Made by a program: the position numbers and the translations under genes
Notes under the pieces: model-generated
The model's database searches: none
Seen by the model: only the letters and a program-made list of their open reading frames with translations
Told to the model about the DNA's origin: nothing
Shown: positions 41,218 to 49,454 of the stretch, one piece after another
How the letters are laid out: the number at the start of each line of letters is the position of its first letter
How positions within the stretch are numbered: position 1 is the stretch's first letter
Source: Suilimivivens sp009774465
Lineage (GTDB): Bacteria; Bacillota; Clostridia; Lachnospirales; Lachnospiraceae
Assembly: GCA_947382645.1 (NCBI GenBank)
Contig: CANDAE010000008.1
Span: 1-64,000 of the forward strand
Direction of reading: 5' to 3'
Length of the DNA: 64,000 nucleotides

Positions 41218-42135
41218 TTAATCAACTTTAATATTAAGTAAGGTTAAGATAAGGGCCATTCTTACATAGACGCCATACTGGACCTGTTTAAAGTAAACTG
41301 CTCTGGGATCATCATCCACTTCCACAGAAATTTCATTGACTCTTGGAAGGGGGTGGAGAACCAGCATATCGGGACCGGCCAGTGCCATTTTTGCCTTGTC
41401 CAGAATATAAAAATCTTTTAATCTTACATAATCTTCTTCATTAAAGAAACGTTCTTTTTGAACTCTTGTCATGTACAGAAGATCCAGCTTGGGCATAATA
41501 TCTTCCAGGCGTATGACTTCCTCGTAGGGAATATTTTTTTCTTTTAGCATATCGGTAACATAGTCAGGCACCCTAAGTTCATTGGGAGAAATGAAGATGA
41601 ATTTCATTCCTTCATAGCGGGAAAGGGCGTTAATCAGAGAGTGGACAGTACGTCCAAATTTTAAGTCCCCGCATAATCCAATGGTAAAGTGGTCAAGACG
41701 TCCTTTCAGAGAGCGGATAGTCAACAAATCCGTAAGCGTCTGGGTAGGGTGCTGATGCCCTCCGTCACCGGCATTGATTACCGGAATGGAGGATTTACCT
41801 GCCGCAACCATCGGAGCGCCTTCCTTTGGATGGCGCATGGCACAGATGTCAGCAAAGCAGGAGACTACGCGGATGGTATCTGCAACGCTTTCACCTTTGG
41901 CGGCGGAAGAGGAATTGGCGTCGGAAAAGCCAAGAACACTGCCACCCAAATTCAGCATGGCAGACTCAAAGCTGAGCCTTGTGCGGGTGCTTGGCTCATA
42001 AAAACAGGTGGCAAGCTTTTTTCCGGCACAGGCATGAGAATATTTATCCATATGCGATTCAATGTCATTTGCCAGATCAAAAAGCCGGTCTAATTCTTCT
42101 GTGGAAAAATCCATAGAACTCATGAGATGTCTCAT
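41218..42135 (-). CDS. pyrB: Aspartate carbamoyltransferase catalytic chain
   Basis: 305 aa from the ATG at 42135 (AAGGAG nine bases upstream), the normal size. It joins carbamoyl phosphate and aspartate in pyrimidine synthesis. Carbamoyl phosphate site FYEPSTRTRLSFES, then KGESVADTIRV, GDGGHQHPTQTLTDL, and VLHPLPRVNEI are all present. The frame is open upstream to 42225 and passes through a terminator hairpin in the leader. pyrI follows. Confidence 0.95.
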   Translation of the reverse strand: MRHLMSSMDFSTEELDRLFDLANDIESHMDKYSHACAGKKLATCFYEPSTRTRLSFESAMLNLGGSVLGFSDANSSSAAKGESVADTIRVVSCFADICAMRHPKEGAPMVAAGKSSIPVINAGDGGHQHPTQTLTDLLTIRSLKGRLDHFTIGLCGDLKFGRTVHSLINALSRYEGMKFIFISPNELRVPDYVTDMLKEKNIPYEEVIRLEDIMPKLDLLYMTRVQKERFFNEEDYVRLKDFYILDKAKMALAGPDMLVLHPLPRVNEISVEVDDDPRAVYFKQVQYGVYVRMALILTLLNIKVD

Positions 42136-42158
42136 ATTATTTATACTCCTTTCCATAA

Positions 42159-42189
42159 AAAATCGAAGAGAAAAATCCTCTTCGATTTT
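42159..42189 (-). terminator. Terminator or attenuator in the pyrB leader
   Basis: On the minus strand, AAAATCGAAGAG and CTCTTCGATTTT pair around seven bases, followed by TT to give a six-U run. It lies between the nitroreductase gene and pyrB, only 24 bases from the pyrB start, so it may either end the first gene or attenuate pyrBI. Confidence 0.7.
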
Positions 42190-42238
42190 AGATTTAACAT
42201 CAGGATGGAACGCGAAAGGCGGCATCCTTTATTAAATA

Positions 42239-42787
42239 TTAACTTTGAAACGATAACAAATCCTCCACAGGTTTTCGTCTGGGAGCAACAGGAGATTCAT
42301 CAGGATATCCCACAGGAATCAGGGCAACCAGTTCTCTTTCTTCGGGAATGTCTAATAATGAAGCTGCTTTTGCTTCATCAAAGATACCCATAATAACACT
42401 GCCAAGTCCTTTATCATAAGCAGCCAGACAAAATGTCTGTGCGGCAACGCCGGCGTCGAACATCTGCCAGGAAGCACCTTTTACGGTGCTGAAGGAACCA
42501 TCCCGCTCAAAACCGCTTCTTCCTTTGATGTATGTAACTGCAATCAGTAATGGCGCCTGAGCAATGATTTCACCATTTTTGGGATATGCTGTGGTGCATT
42601 CAGCAGCAATTTTATCCTTTAATTCGCCCTCCACTGCAATATAACGGGTGATCTGGGTATGTTTCCAGCTTGGCGCATAGGATGCTGTTTCAATGATTTC
42701 TGAAAGCAGTGCATGATCTATAGGATCAGCTTTAAATTTCCGGATACTTCTGCGTTCTCTGATACATTCTTTTGCGGTCATAAGCAC
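42239..42787 (-). CDS. Nitroreductase family protein
   Basis: 182 aa with AAAAAGGAG before the ATG at 42787. It has the compact nitroreductase fold: ERRSIRKFKADPIDHALLSE, ETASYAPSWKHTQITR, FDAGVAAQTFCLAAYDKGLG and VALIPVGYPDESPVAPRRKP. FMN enzyme using NAD(P)H; substrate unknown. It is shorter than the nitroreductase at 24817 and belongs to a different subgroup. It precedes pyrB on the same strand. Confidence 0.85.
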   Translation of the reverse strand: MLMTAKECIRERRSIRKFKADPIDHALLSEIIETASYAPSWKHTQITRYIAVEGELKDKIAAECTTAYPKNGEIIAQAPLLIAVTYIKGRSGFERDGSFSTVKGASWQMFDAGVAAQTFCLAAYDKGLGSVIMGIFDEAKAASLLDIPEERELVALIPVGYPDESPVAPRRKPVEDLLSFQS

Positions 42788-42869
42788 ACTCCTTTTTAAG
42801 ATTTTCTATTGCTTTTTATCATAGCACATTAAGGGGGTTCTTTCAATTGAAATAGTGGAGAAAATTTAT

Positions 42870-42898
42870 TTGCATTCTATATGTGAATTTAGTATACT
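42870..42898 (+). promoter_or_regulatory. Promoter of the PH-domain gene
   Basis: TTGCAT (42870-42875), 17-base spacer, TATACT (42893-42898), about 30 bases before the ATG at 42930. Confidence 0.65.
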
Positions 42899-42929
42899 AT
42901 CCAGGAAAGGTTTTTTAGGAGGGTTAATT

Positions 42930-43307
42930 ATGGCAACAGAATTCGTGGAAAGAAAACGCTGGCTGTTTTTGGGGCTGCCCTTTACATTTACTAAATATAT
43001 TATTAAAGAAAATGTGCTTACCATAGACAGCGGCCTTTTAAGAAAAGTGGAAAATGACTGCTATATGTATAAAGTGCAGGATGTGGAGCTGGTTACCACA
43101 CTGTTAGAGCGAATCGTAGGAATCGGAACAGTCATATGCTACACAGGCGACACCACCCATCCCAAACTGATTTTATCCCACATAAAAAATGCCAAAGCCA
43201 TCAAGGAGTTTATTCTTGAAGCTTCCGAACAGGCAAGAATGAAGCGGCGTACATTAAACACGCTGGATATTGGTGCGATGTCGGATGACATGGACAGTAT
43301 AGATTAA
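42930..43307 (+). CDS. Bacterial PH-domain protein
   Basis: 125 aa from the ATG at 42930 with AGGAGGG upstream. It reads TEFVERKRWLFLGLPFTFTK, ENVLTIDSGLLRKVENDCYM, VQDVELVTTLLERIVGIGTV then LILSHIKNAKAIKEFILEAS, the strand pattern of the bacterial PH (YdbS/bPH2-like) domain. No membrane helix is present. Function unknown; such proteins are single-domain modules for membrane or protein contacts. A perfect terminator follows. Confidence 0.6.
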   Translation: MATEFVERKRWLFLGLPFTFTKYIIKENVLTIDSGLLRKVENDCYMYKVQDVELVTTLLERIVGIGTVICYTGDTTHPKLILSHIKNAKAIKEFILEASEQARMKRRTLNTLDIGAMSDDMDSID

Positions 43308-43315
43308 GGATAGCT

Positions 43316-43346
43316 AAAAGCGGTATGAGAGATTCATACCGCTTTT
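43316..43346. terminator. Bidirectional terminator
   Basis: AAAAGCGGTATGA (43316-43328) and TCATACCGCTTTT (43334-43346) make a perfect 13-bp stem with a five-base loop, between two convergent genes. Confidence 0.88.
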
Positions 43347-43364
43347 CATACGTGGCAGCCTTCA

Positions 43365-43772
43365 TTAAGCGGCAGGTTTTTCATCAGTTAAAAGATGTTC
43401 AAATAAAAGCCCTGCCAGAAACCAGTTTGGAAAATAATCCAGACGGATTACCTTTTGAATATGCCAGCGGGAGCGTTCATAATTCCAGGGGCAGAATTTG
43501 CGCTGGTCAAGAAAACGTCCTGTCAGGTATTCGCCTGCAAAGATGCACAGGGCGTAAATGCTTCCACGCACAGCAAAAGAAAATTTTTTTATACGTGTAA
43601 ACAGCGGATGCAGCAGACATGCGCTGCCATAAATGGGGAACATCCAAAGGGAGGTCTGTCCCATAAGCGTCATATCTCTTTTTTGAAGGGAGCCCATAGC
43701 TGTAAAAATGATTTCCAGACACCAGCCGGTTAATCCGCATTTGAAAAAGTTTTTTAACAAAGTTTTCATCAT
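43365..43772 (-). CDS. Small integral membrane protein (ABC transporter type IV-like, PF06541 type)
   Basis: 135 aa from the ATG pair at 43772/43769; the frame goes on to 43865 across the folC start and is unlikely. It carries the family marks FKCGLTGWCLEIIFTAMG, TSLWMFPIYGSACL, and IYALCIFAGEYLTGRFL, with about four membrane helices. The family is annotated as putative ABC-transporter type IV but its transport role has not been shown. No clear ribosome binding site is visible. It is divergent from folC. Confidence 0.65.
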   Translation of the reverse strand: MMKTLLKNFFKCGLTGWCLEIIFTAMGSLQKRDMTLMGQTSLWMFPIYGSACLLHPLFTRIKKFSFAVRGSIYALCIFAGEYLTGRFLDQRKFCPWNYERSRWHIQKVIRLDYFPNWFLAGLLFEHLLTDEKPAA

Positions 43773-43827
43773 AAATACAGTATGGTAAAAAATTTTTATA
43801 ATTATACATGAGGAAATGAGGAAAATA

Positions 43828-45186
43828 ATGAAGGAACAAAATGTTATGACCTTCCATGAGGTCATGGATTATATAGAAGAATTGAAAGCATATGGAAGTG
43901 TTCCGGGACTTACCAATATTCAAAATTTATGTACAAAGCTTCAGATGCCTCAAAGCGGCCTTAAATTTGTGCATATTGCGGGAACCAACGGAAAAGGTTC
44001 TGTCCTTGCTTTTGTTTCCGAAATTTTAAAGGAAGCCGGATATCGGGTGGGCAGATATCTTTCCCCAACTATATTTGAATACAGGGAGCGGATACAGGTA
44101 AATGGAAGAAGCATAAGTAAAAAAGACTTATGCCGGATGATGACACTGATGAAAAATGTCTGTGAGGAGCTTGTAAAGGAAGGCCAACCTCATCCCACAG
44201 CGTTTGAGATTGAAACTGCAATGGCATTTTTGTACTTTAAGGAAAAGAACTGCCAGATTGCCCTGCTGGAAACAGGACTTGGAGGGCTGCTTGACGCTAC
44301 AAATGTTGTTGAGGAAACATTAATTGAAGTTTTTACCTCCATCAGTTTTGATCACATGGGAGTTCTTGGAAAGACGCTGGCGGAGATTGCTGAAAACAAA
44401 GCAGGTATTATAAAGAAGGGTTCTGTTGTGGTGGCTCTTGGGCAAAAGGAACAGGTCATGCAGGTGATTGAAAGGAAAGCACAGTCTGCAGGCGTTCCCG
44501 TTTATTTTGTGGAACCGAAGGAAGCAGAAGGGGTAAAGCATGGTCTGGAAAAGCAGGTTTTTTCTTATAAGGAATATAAAAATTTGATGATAACTATGGC
44601 TGGCAGCTACCAGATTGAAAATGCCATGCTTGCAGTGGAAACGACAGACCAGCTAAAAAAGCTGGGATATGAGATTACAGAAAAAGCAGTGAGGGCAGGA
44701 CTGTTTAAAGCCTTTTGGCCGGGGCGTTTTCAGATTATCTCTAAAAAGCCATACTTTATTGCGGACGGGGCGCATAACAGGGATGGCGCCTTAAGGCTGG
44801 CTGAAACTATCCGGTTTTATTTTACAAACAGAAGAATTATTTATATAATAGGAATGCTGAGGGATAAAGAGCAGGAGGAAATACTGAAAACACTCTGTCC
44901 CCTTGCAGAGTTGGTTCTGACAGTTTCCACTAAGGGGGAGAGGGGCTTTGGCGCTTATGAGCTGGCATGTGTTGCGAAAAATTACCATGACAATGTGACA
45001 GCTCTTGACAGCGTGCAGGAAGCAGTAGAGCTTTCTTATCTGCTTTCGGATAAGGATACGGTAATTATTGCATGTGGTTCTCTTTCTTACCTGGGAGAAC
45101 TGATTACAATCGTGGAAAGCTTATCTGTAAAGAAGAACAGAAATCAGATTGGGAGAGATTCACATGGTAAACAAAGAGAAGATTGA
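43828..45186 (+). CDS. folC: Bifunctional folylpolyglutamate/dihydrofolate synthase
   Basis: 452 aa from the ATG at 43828 (GAGGAAA upstream). It adds glutamate to dihydropteroate and to folates. The P-loop is HIAGTNGKGSVLAFVSEIL, followed by LSPTIFEYRERIQVNG, ALLETGLGGLLDATNVV, SISFDHMGVLGKTLAEIA, NKAGIIK and the C-terminal IADGAHNRDGALRLAE. The 3' end overlaps folE by 23 bases. It starts a folate operon; no pab genes are in view. Confidence 0.92.
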   Translation: MKEQNVMTFHEVMDYIEELKAYGSVPGLTNIQNLCTKLQMPQSGLKFVHIAGTNGKGSVLAFVSEILKEAGYRVGRYLSPTIFEYRERIQVNGRSISKKDLCRMMTLMKNVCEELVKEGQPHPTAFEIETAMAFLYFKEKNCQIALLETGLGGLLDATNVVEETLIEVFTSISFDHMGVLGKTLAEIAENKAGIIKKGSVVVALGQKEQVMQVIERKAQSAGVPVYFVEPKEAEGVKHGLEKQVFSYKEYKNLMITMAGSYQIENAMLAVETTDQLKKLGYEITEKAVRAGLFKAFWPGRFQIISKKPYFIADGAHNRDGALRLAETIRFYFTNRRIIYIIGMLRDKEQEEILKTLCPLAELVLTVSTKGERGFGAYELACVAKNYHDNVTALDSVQEAVELSYLLSDKDTVIIACGSLSYLGELITIVESLSVKKNRNQIGRDSHGKQRED

Positions 45187-45721
45187 GCAGGCAGTCCGGC
45201 TCCTGCTGGAAGGAATCGGAGAGGACTGTGACAGAGAAGGTCTTAGACAAACACCTGAGAGGGTGGCAAGGATGTATGAAGAAATTTTTGCAGGGATGGA
45301 CCAAAGTGCGAAGGAACATTTGTCAAAGACCTTTACAGCAGAAAATAATGAGATGATAGTGGAAAAGGATATTTCTTTTTATTCCACCTGCGAGCATCAT
45401 CTGATGCCTTTTTATGGAAAAGTGCATATTGCCTATATTCCGGATGGAAAAGTGGTGGGAATCAGCAAGCTTGCCAGAACGGTGGAGGTGTTTGCCAGAA
45501 GGCTTCAGATTCAGGAGCAAATGACTGCCCAGATTGCAGATGCCATTATGGAAGATTTACAGCCTAAGGGAGTGATTGTGATGGCTCAGGCGGAGCATAT
45601 GTGTATGACCATGCGTGGAGTAAAAAAACCGGGAAGCCAGACAGTAACTATGGTGGCAAGAGGTTTGCTAAAAGAAAATGAAAACCTGCAGAATCTGTTT
45701 TTAAACTTTGTGGGCAGATAA
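45164..45721 (+). CDS. folE: GTP cyclohydrolase I
   Basis: 185 aa from the ATG at 45164 (GGGAGAG upstream). It converts GTP to dihydroneopterin triphosphate, the first step of folate synthesis. Marks: LRQTPERVARMYEEIFAGM, the zinc/catalytic FYSTCEHHLMPFYGKVHIAY, and AEHMCMTMRGVKKPGSQTVT with the second Cys ligand. The size and zinc residues are those of FolE type IA. Overlaps folC. Confidence 0.95.
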   Translation: MVNKEKIEQAVRLLLEGIGEDCDREGLRQTPERVARMYEEIFAGMDQSAKEHLSKTFTAENNEMIVEKDISFYSTCEHHLMPFYGKVHIAYIPDGKVVGISKLARTVEVFARRLQIQEQMTAQIADAIMEDLQPKGVIVMAQAEHMCMTMRGVKKPGSQTVTMVARGLLKENENLQNLFLNFVGR

Positions 45722-45764
45722 AAGTCAGTTAAAATAGAACAGTAGAAGGACAATAGGTAAGGCA

Positions 45765-46247
45765 ATGGAACGAGTGAACAAAATTCTTGCGGACAGTTTC
45801 TATCAAAGCTATCTTGAAAAAAATAATCAGGCGGAAGCAGAAAGGCGCTTTTGCCGCCACAATATAGGGCATTTTCTTGATGTGGCAAGACTTGCGCTGA
45901 TTTTAAATGAGCAGGATTACTATGGACAGGAGCAGGAAATTGTTTACGCGGCGGCGCTGCTTCACGATATCGGAAGATGGATGCAATATAAAGATGGAAC
46001 GCCCCATGAAAAGGCAGGCTGTATGCTGGCACCGGAAATTTTAAAATCCTGTGATTTTACAAAAGAAGAGGCTGATAGAATTCTTAAGGCAATAGCAGAC
46101 CACAGAAATGCGGAAATCAAAGAGGAAAAAAGCTTGTCCGGGCTTTTGTACAGGGCGGATAAACTGAGCAGAGCCTGCTTTGCCTGTGAGATGGAACAGG
46201 AATGTGACTGGAAAAATAAAAAGAAGAATTTGAAATTAGTTTTGTAG
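45765..46247 (+). CDS. HD-domain hydrolase in the folate operon
   Basis: 160 aa. It is an HD phosphohydrolase: CRHNIGHFLDVARLALILNE, AAALLHDIGRWMQYKDG, HEKAGCMLAPEIL and KAIADHRNAE carry the His and Asp metal ligands. It sits between folE and folP on the same strand. The step that removes pyrophosphate from dihydroneopterin triphosphate is often unassigned in Firmicutes, so this enzyme is a candidate for it; that is inference from position only. A ferredoxin-like Cys cluster (CFACEMEQEC) is present near the C-terminus. Confidence 0.75.
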   Translation: MERVNKILADSFYQSYLEKNNQAEAERRFCRHNIGHFLDVARLALILNEQDYYGQEQEIVYAAALLHDIGRWMQYKDGTPHEKAGCMLAPEILKSCDFTKEEADRILKAIADHRNAEIKEEKSLSGLLYRADKLSRACFACEMEQECDWKNKKKNLKLVL

Positions 46248-46297
46248 CAATATTCAGACAATATTTTCTGTTCAAATTTAAGAAAGGGGAAGAAGGA

Positions 46298-47110
46298 ATG
46301 AAGATAGGCAGCAGGGAATTTGACGTGAGAAACCATACTTATATTATGGGAATATTAAATATAACCCCTGATTCGTTTTCAGACGGAGGAAAGTACAACA
46401 GATTGGATGATGCTCTTTTTCATGTGGAGGAAATGTTAAAAGAGGGCATGGATATTCTGGATGTTGGCGGTGAGTCTACCAGACCAGGATATACTCTGGT
46501 AAGCGAGGCGGAAGAGATTGAAAGAGTGGTTCCGGTTATCGAGGAAGTAAAGAAGCGTTTTGACGTGCCTGTTTCTCTTGATACCTGTAAGGCAAAAGTG
46601 GCCAGAGAAGGGCTTAAAGCCGGTGCTGATTTGATTAACGATATCTGGGGACTGAAATACGATGGAAAAATGGCGGATGTAATTACAGAAAAAAATGTGC
46701 CATGTGTCCTGATGCATAACAGGAAAGAGCCGGACTATAAAGATTTTCTGGAAGAGGTAAAAGTTGATCTGGGCGAGAGCATTGAGATAGCAAGAAAAGC
46801 AGGAATTTCGGAAGATAAGATGATTCTTGATCCCGGTGTGGGATTTGGGAAGACTTATGAGCATAACCTTCAAATCATTAAATCCTTAAATGTGCTGGGG
46901 CAGTTGGGATATCCATTGCTTCTGGGTACCAGCCGCAAGTCAGTGATTGGCCTTACTTTAGACCTGCCGGCTTTAGAGAGGGTAGAAGGGACCATTGTTA
47001 CCACAGTATTTGGGGTGCTTGGCGGATGTGCTTTCGTGCGGGTGCATGACGTAAAGGAAAACTTACGTGCCATTAAAATGGCGGAGGCAATTTTAAAAAG
47101 CGGCATTTAG
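46298..47110 (+). CDS. folP: Dihydropteroate synthase
   Basis: 270 aa, with AAAGGGGAAG upstream. It joins pteridine diphosphate to p-aminobenzoate and is the sulfonamide target. Motifs MGILNITPDSFSDGG, DVGGESTRPGYT, DLINDIWGL, VLMHNRKEP, LDPGVGFGKTYEHN and LLGTSRKSVIG are complete. The sulfonamide-contact segments look ordinary. Confidence 0.95.
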   Translation: MKIGSREFDVRNHTYIMGILNITPDSFSDGGKYNRLDDALFHVEEMLKEGMDILDVGGESTRPGYTLVSEAEEIERVVPVIEEVKKRFDVPVSLDTCKAKVAREGLKAGADLINDIWGLKYDGKMADVITEKNVPCVLMHNRKEPDYKDFLEEVKVDLGESIEIARKAGISEDKMILDPGVGFGKTYEHNLQIIKSLNVLGQLGYPLLLGTSRKSVIGLTLDLPALERVEGTIVTTVFGVLGGCAFVRVHDVKENLRAIKMAEAILKSGI

Positions 47111-47172
47111 CGTCGGGATATCCAGGCAGATACGGGAAACGCAATGTTTTCAAATGAAAGGCGGGGAAAAGG

Positions 47173-48006
47173 ATGGATCAAATCAGAATAGAAAATTTGG
47201 AAATTTACGGGTTTCATGGTGTCTTTCCGGAAGAGACAAAAGATGGACAGGTCTTTCAAATTGATGCCAGATTATATACGGATTTAAGACCGGCAGGAAA
47301 TGAGGATGCGCTTTCTTTATCCACTCACTATGGAGAAGTATGCCATTTTATGACGAAGTATTTCAGGGAAAATACCTTTGCGCTGATTGAGGCGGCGGCA
47401 GAACATCTGGCAAGGGCAGTGCTCTTAAAGTTTCCCCTGATCGAACGTTTGGACCTGGAAGTGAAAAAGCCTCATGCACCCATAGGCCTTCCTTTTGGAA
47501 ATGTATCGGTGTATATTGAAAGAGGGTGGAAGAGAGCCTATTTAGGGATTGGCTCAAATTTAGGAGAAAAACAAAATTTTATAGATAAGGCAATTATGAG
47601 GATTAAGAAAAATGAATTGATTAGAGATGTGAAATGCTCTCAAATCATTGAAACGCCGCCCTATGGGGATGCCGCTCTTTATGATTTTTTAAATGGGGCA
47701 ATTGAACTGCAAACCCTGCTTACCCCATATGAACTGCTTGACTTTTTGCAGGAACTGGAAAGAGAGGCCGGAAGAGAGAGGAAAGTACACTGGGGGCCAA
47801 GAACTTTGGACCTGGATCTTTTGTTTTATCAGGATTTTGTTTCAAATGATCCCCTGCTTACAGTGCCTCATCCGGATATGGAAAACAGAGAATTTGTGCT
47901 AAAGCCTCTTGATGAATTGTGCCCCTGGTATTTGAATCCGGTGACAGGAAAAACGGTAAGAGGGATGTTAAACGATTTGAAAAGCAGGAAGGAAGCAGAA
48001 CAATGA
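47173..48006 (+). CDS. folK: Bifunctional dihydroneopterin aldolase / HPPK
   Basis: 277 aa fusion. Residues about 1-118 are FolB (RIENLEIYGFHGVFPEETKD, KYFRENTFALIEAAAEHLAR, VKKPHAPIGLP). Residues about 122-275 are FolK (AYLGIGSNLGEKQNFIDKAI, ETPPYGDAALYDFLNGAI, GPRTLDLDLLFYQD, VPHPDMENREFVLKPL). It makes 6-hydroxymethyl-dihydropterin and then its diphosphate, feeding FolP. The gene stop overlaps the next start (ATGA). FolB-FolK fusions are common in Lachnospiraceae. Confidence 0.93.
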   Translation: MDQIRIENLEIYGFHGVFPEETKDGQVFQIDARLYTDLRPAGNEDALSLSTHYGEVCHFMTKYFRENTFALIEAAAEHLARAVLLKFPLIERLDLEVKKPHAPIGLPFGNVSVYIERGWKRAYLGIGSNLGEKQNFIDKAIMRIKKNELIRDVKCSQIIETPPYGDAALYDFLNGAIELQTLLTPYELLDFLQELEREAGRERKVHWGPRTLDLDLLFYQDFVSNDPLLTVPHPDMENREFVLKPLDELCPWYLNPVTGKTVRGMLNDLKSRKEAEQ

Positions 48007-48200
48007 AAAAGAAGGTTAAAAGTCCCCAGGGAAGCTGTGAACAGTGTAACAATTATGTCTATGACGAGGATTATGAATGTTATACCTGCGAGGTGGACCT
48101 GGATGAAGACGAAATGGCAAGATTTTTAGCGGGAACCTGCATGGAATGCCCTTATTACCAGCCGGGGGATGAATATTTGATCGTACGTAAACAGATGTAG
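48003..48200 (+). CDS. DUF6472 family Cys-rich small protein
   Basis: 65 aa from the ATG at 48003, which overlaps the folBK stop by four bases. It has CEQCNNYVYDEDYECYTC, then DLDEDEMARFLAGTCMECPY with GDEYLIVRKQM, a compact Cys-rich acidic fold likely to bind a metal. Found widely in Lachnospiraceae, function unknown. It ends the folate operon before a terminator. Confidence 0.7.
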   Translation: MKKKVKSPQGSCEQCNNYVYDEDYECYTCEVDLDEDEMARFLAGTCMECPYYQPGDEYLIVRKQM

Positions 48201-48204
48201 AAAA

Positions 48205-48238
48205 AAAGCGGAAGCACCTTAAAGGCAGCTTCCGCTTT
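48205..48238. terminator. Bidirectional terminator of the folate operon and DUF5050 gene
   Basis: AAAGCGGAAGC (48205-48215) and GCTTCCGCTTT (48228-48238) form a perfect 11-bp stem; the minus strand has a seven-U tract. Confidence 0.82.
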
Positions 48239-48249
48239 ATAATGAACAA

Positions 48250-49275
48250 TTATTTTTCCACCGCATCCATAGCAGCAGTAAATGTAGTTACGTTTACAGG
48301 TCCATTTACCGGCGTGTGATAAACAGGTACATCTGATCCGAAAGCATTGAAGTAGGCATAGGTTGAAGTAAGATTGATATTTGTGTAATTGCCTGATGCC
48401 ACCACTTCCGGCTCGCTTCCATCCAACCGCATCCGCATAAGCGCAGGATCTGTGGCGGAATTGCGCTGATAGTAAATATAACTGTCGCCTACATTAAAGG
48501 TATCCACTCTGTCATTTGTCAAAATTTCCACAGTGTTTTCATAAAGAGAATAGCGGCACAGCCGGTAATTGGAAGAGACGTCCATGTAGTAAATGTAGCC
48601 GGCATTATAAGCCGGATACCAGAGGTTTCCTTCAAAGACGGTGGAAATAGAATCAGTTCTTGTATCCAGGGAATAAAGGTAATGATTCTCTTCTGTTCCG
48701 TTAAAATAAATAACTCCGTTATAGCAGGCAGCAGGATTTATGATTATGTCAGATACCAGTTCATTTTCCGATTTGTCGGTTTTCACTTTGTAGAATTTGG
48801 TGAAATCCTTATTGTTGTACCGCTGGTAGTAAACATAGTCTCCCACAAGCTGCATGGTAACTGCCGCGTTCCGGTCCAGACATTTGGTATCATTTCCATT
48901 TAGCTTAGAGCGGTAAACTCCATAGGTGCGTACCACATATCCAAGTCCGGTTCCGCCGCCGGAGCTGTCCATATAGTAGTAGAGGAAATTTCCTCCTACA
49001 TTAATGGAATTCACCTGATTGGTGGACAGTTTTTCAAATTCTGTTTCATCACTGTTCATGGAATAGAGACATCCATTATCGTAAGCATTGGAAAAATAAA
49101 CTTTTCCGTTGCTTTCTGCATATAATCCCCCATTATTTAAATTTCCTGCGGTATTTCCGGTAACGGAAATGTCATTTGACGGAACTTTTCCCGCAAGAGA
49201 AGATATTATAGCGGAGGCGCCGAGTAACAGTATGATAATTCCTATAATCAAAAATAACTTCCAGTTTTTTTTCAT
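48250..49275 (-). CDS. DUF5050 membrane-anchored beta-propeller protein
   Basis: 341 aa from the ATG at 49275 (AAGGGAG upstream); the frame open to 49593 lacks a site and covers a promoter. A membrane helix (about 4-26, WKLFLIIGIIILLLGASAI) anchors an outer domain made of repeated propeller-like units: YAESNGKVYFSN, VGGNFLYYYMDSS, VGDYVYYQRYN, YNAGYIYYMDVSS, VGDSYIYYQRNS. This is the DUF5050 layout found in Clostridia surface proteins of unknown function. Confidence 0.75.
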   Translation of the reverse strand: MKKNWKLFLIIGIIILLLGASAIISSLAGKVPSNDISVTGNTAGNLNNGGLYAESNGKVYFSNAYDNGCLYSMNSDETEFEKLSTNQVNSINVGGNFLYYYMDSSGGGTGLGYVVRTYGVYRSKLNGNDTKCLDRNAAVTMQLVGDYVYYQRYNNKDFTKFYKVKTDKSENELVSDIIINPAACYNGVIYFNGTEENHYLYSLDTRTDSISTVFEGNLWYPAYNAGYIYYMDVSSNYRLCRYSLYENTVEILTNDRVDTFNVGDSYIYYQRNSATDPALMRMRLDGSEPEVVASGNYTNINLTSTYAYFNAFGSDVPVYHTPVNGPVNVTTFTAAMDAVEK

Positions 49276-49300
49276 AGATAAACACTCCCTTCGATTATTT

Positions 49301-49329
49301 ATTATAATTAGGTTATGTTTTTTTCGCAA
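49301..49329 (-). promoter_or_regulatory. Promoter of the DUF5050 gene
   Basis: On the minus strand, TTGCGA (49329-49324), 17-base spacer, TATAAT (49306-49301), about 25 bases before the ATG at 49275. Confidence 0.65.
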
Positions 49330-49399
49330 TACTCTCTTTGGAACGCTTGAAACGGAAAAGTATTTATAATAAAATAAAAGCAATATGCAAAGGAAAATA

Positions 49400-49453
49400 C
49401 CGAAGGGACATTTCGCTTGCCCCTCAGCGTAAAATGCTTCGGAATGGAGGAAA
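49400..49453 (+). repeat. Leader element shared with the nitroreductase leader
   Basis: Ends in GCCCCTCAGCGTAAAATGCT then TCGGAATGGAG just before the pheA start; the leader at 24772-24810 has a near-copy (GCCCCGTCGCGTAAACGCTC then AGGAATGGAG). CCGAAG (49400) and CTTCGG (49437) can pair around it. Confidence 0.45.
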
Positions 49454-49454
49454 A

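Noticed and set aside
43507..43923. Alternative minus-strand frame over folC start
   Set aside because: A different frame over the PF06541-like gene with no signal; conserved family motifs are in the other frame.
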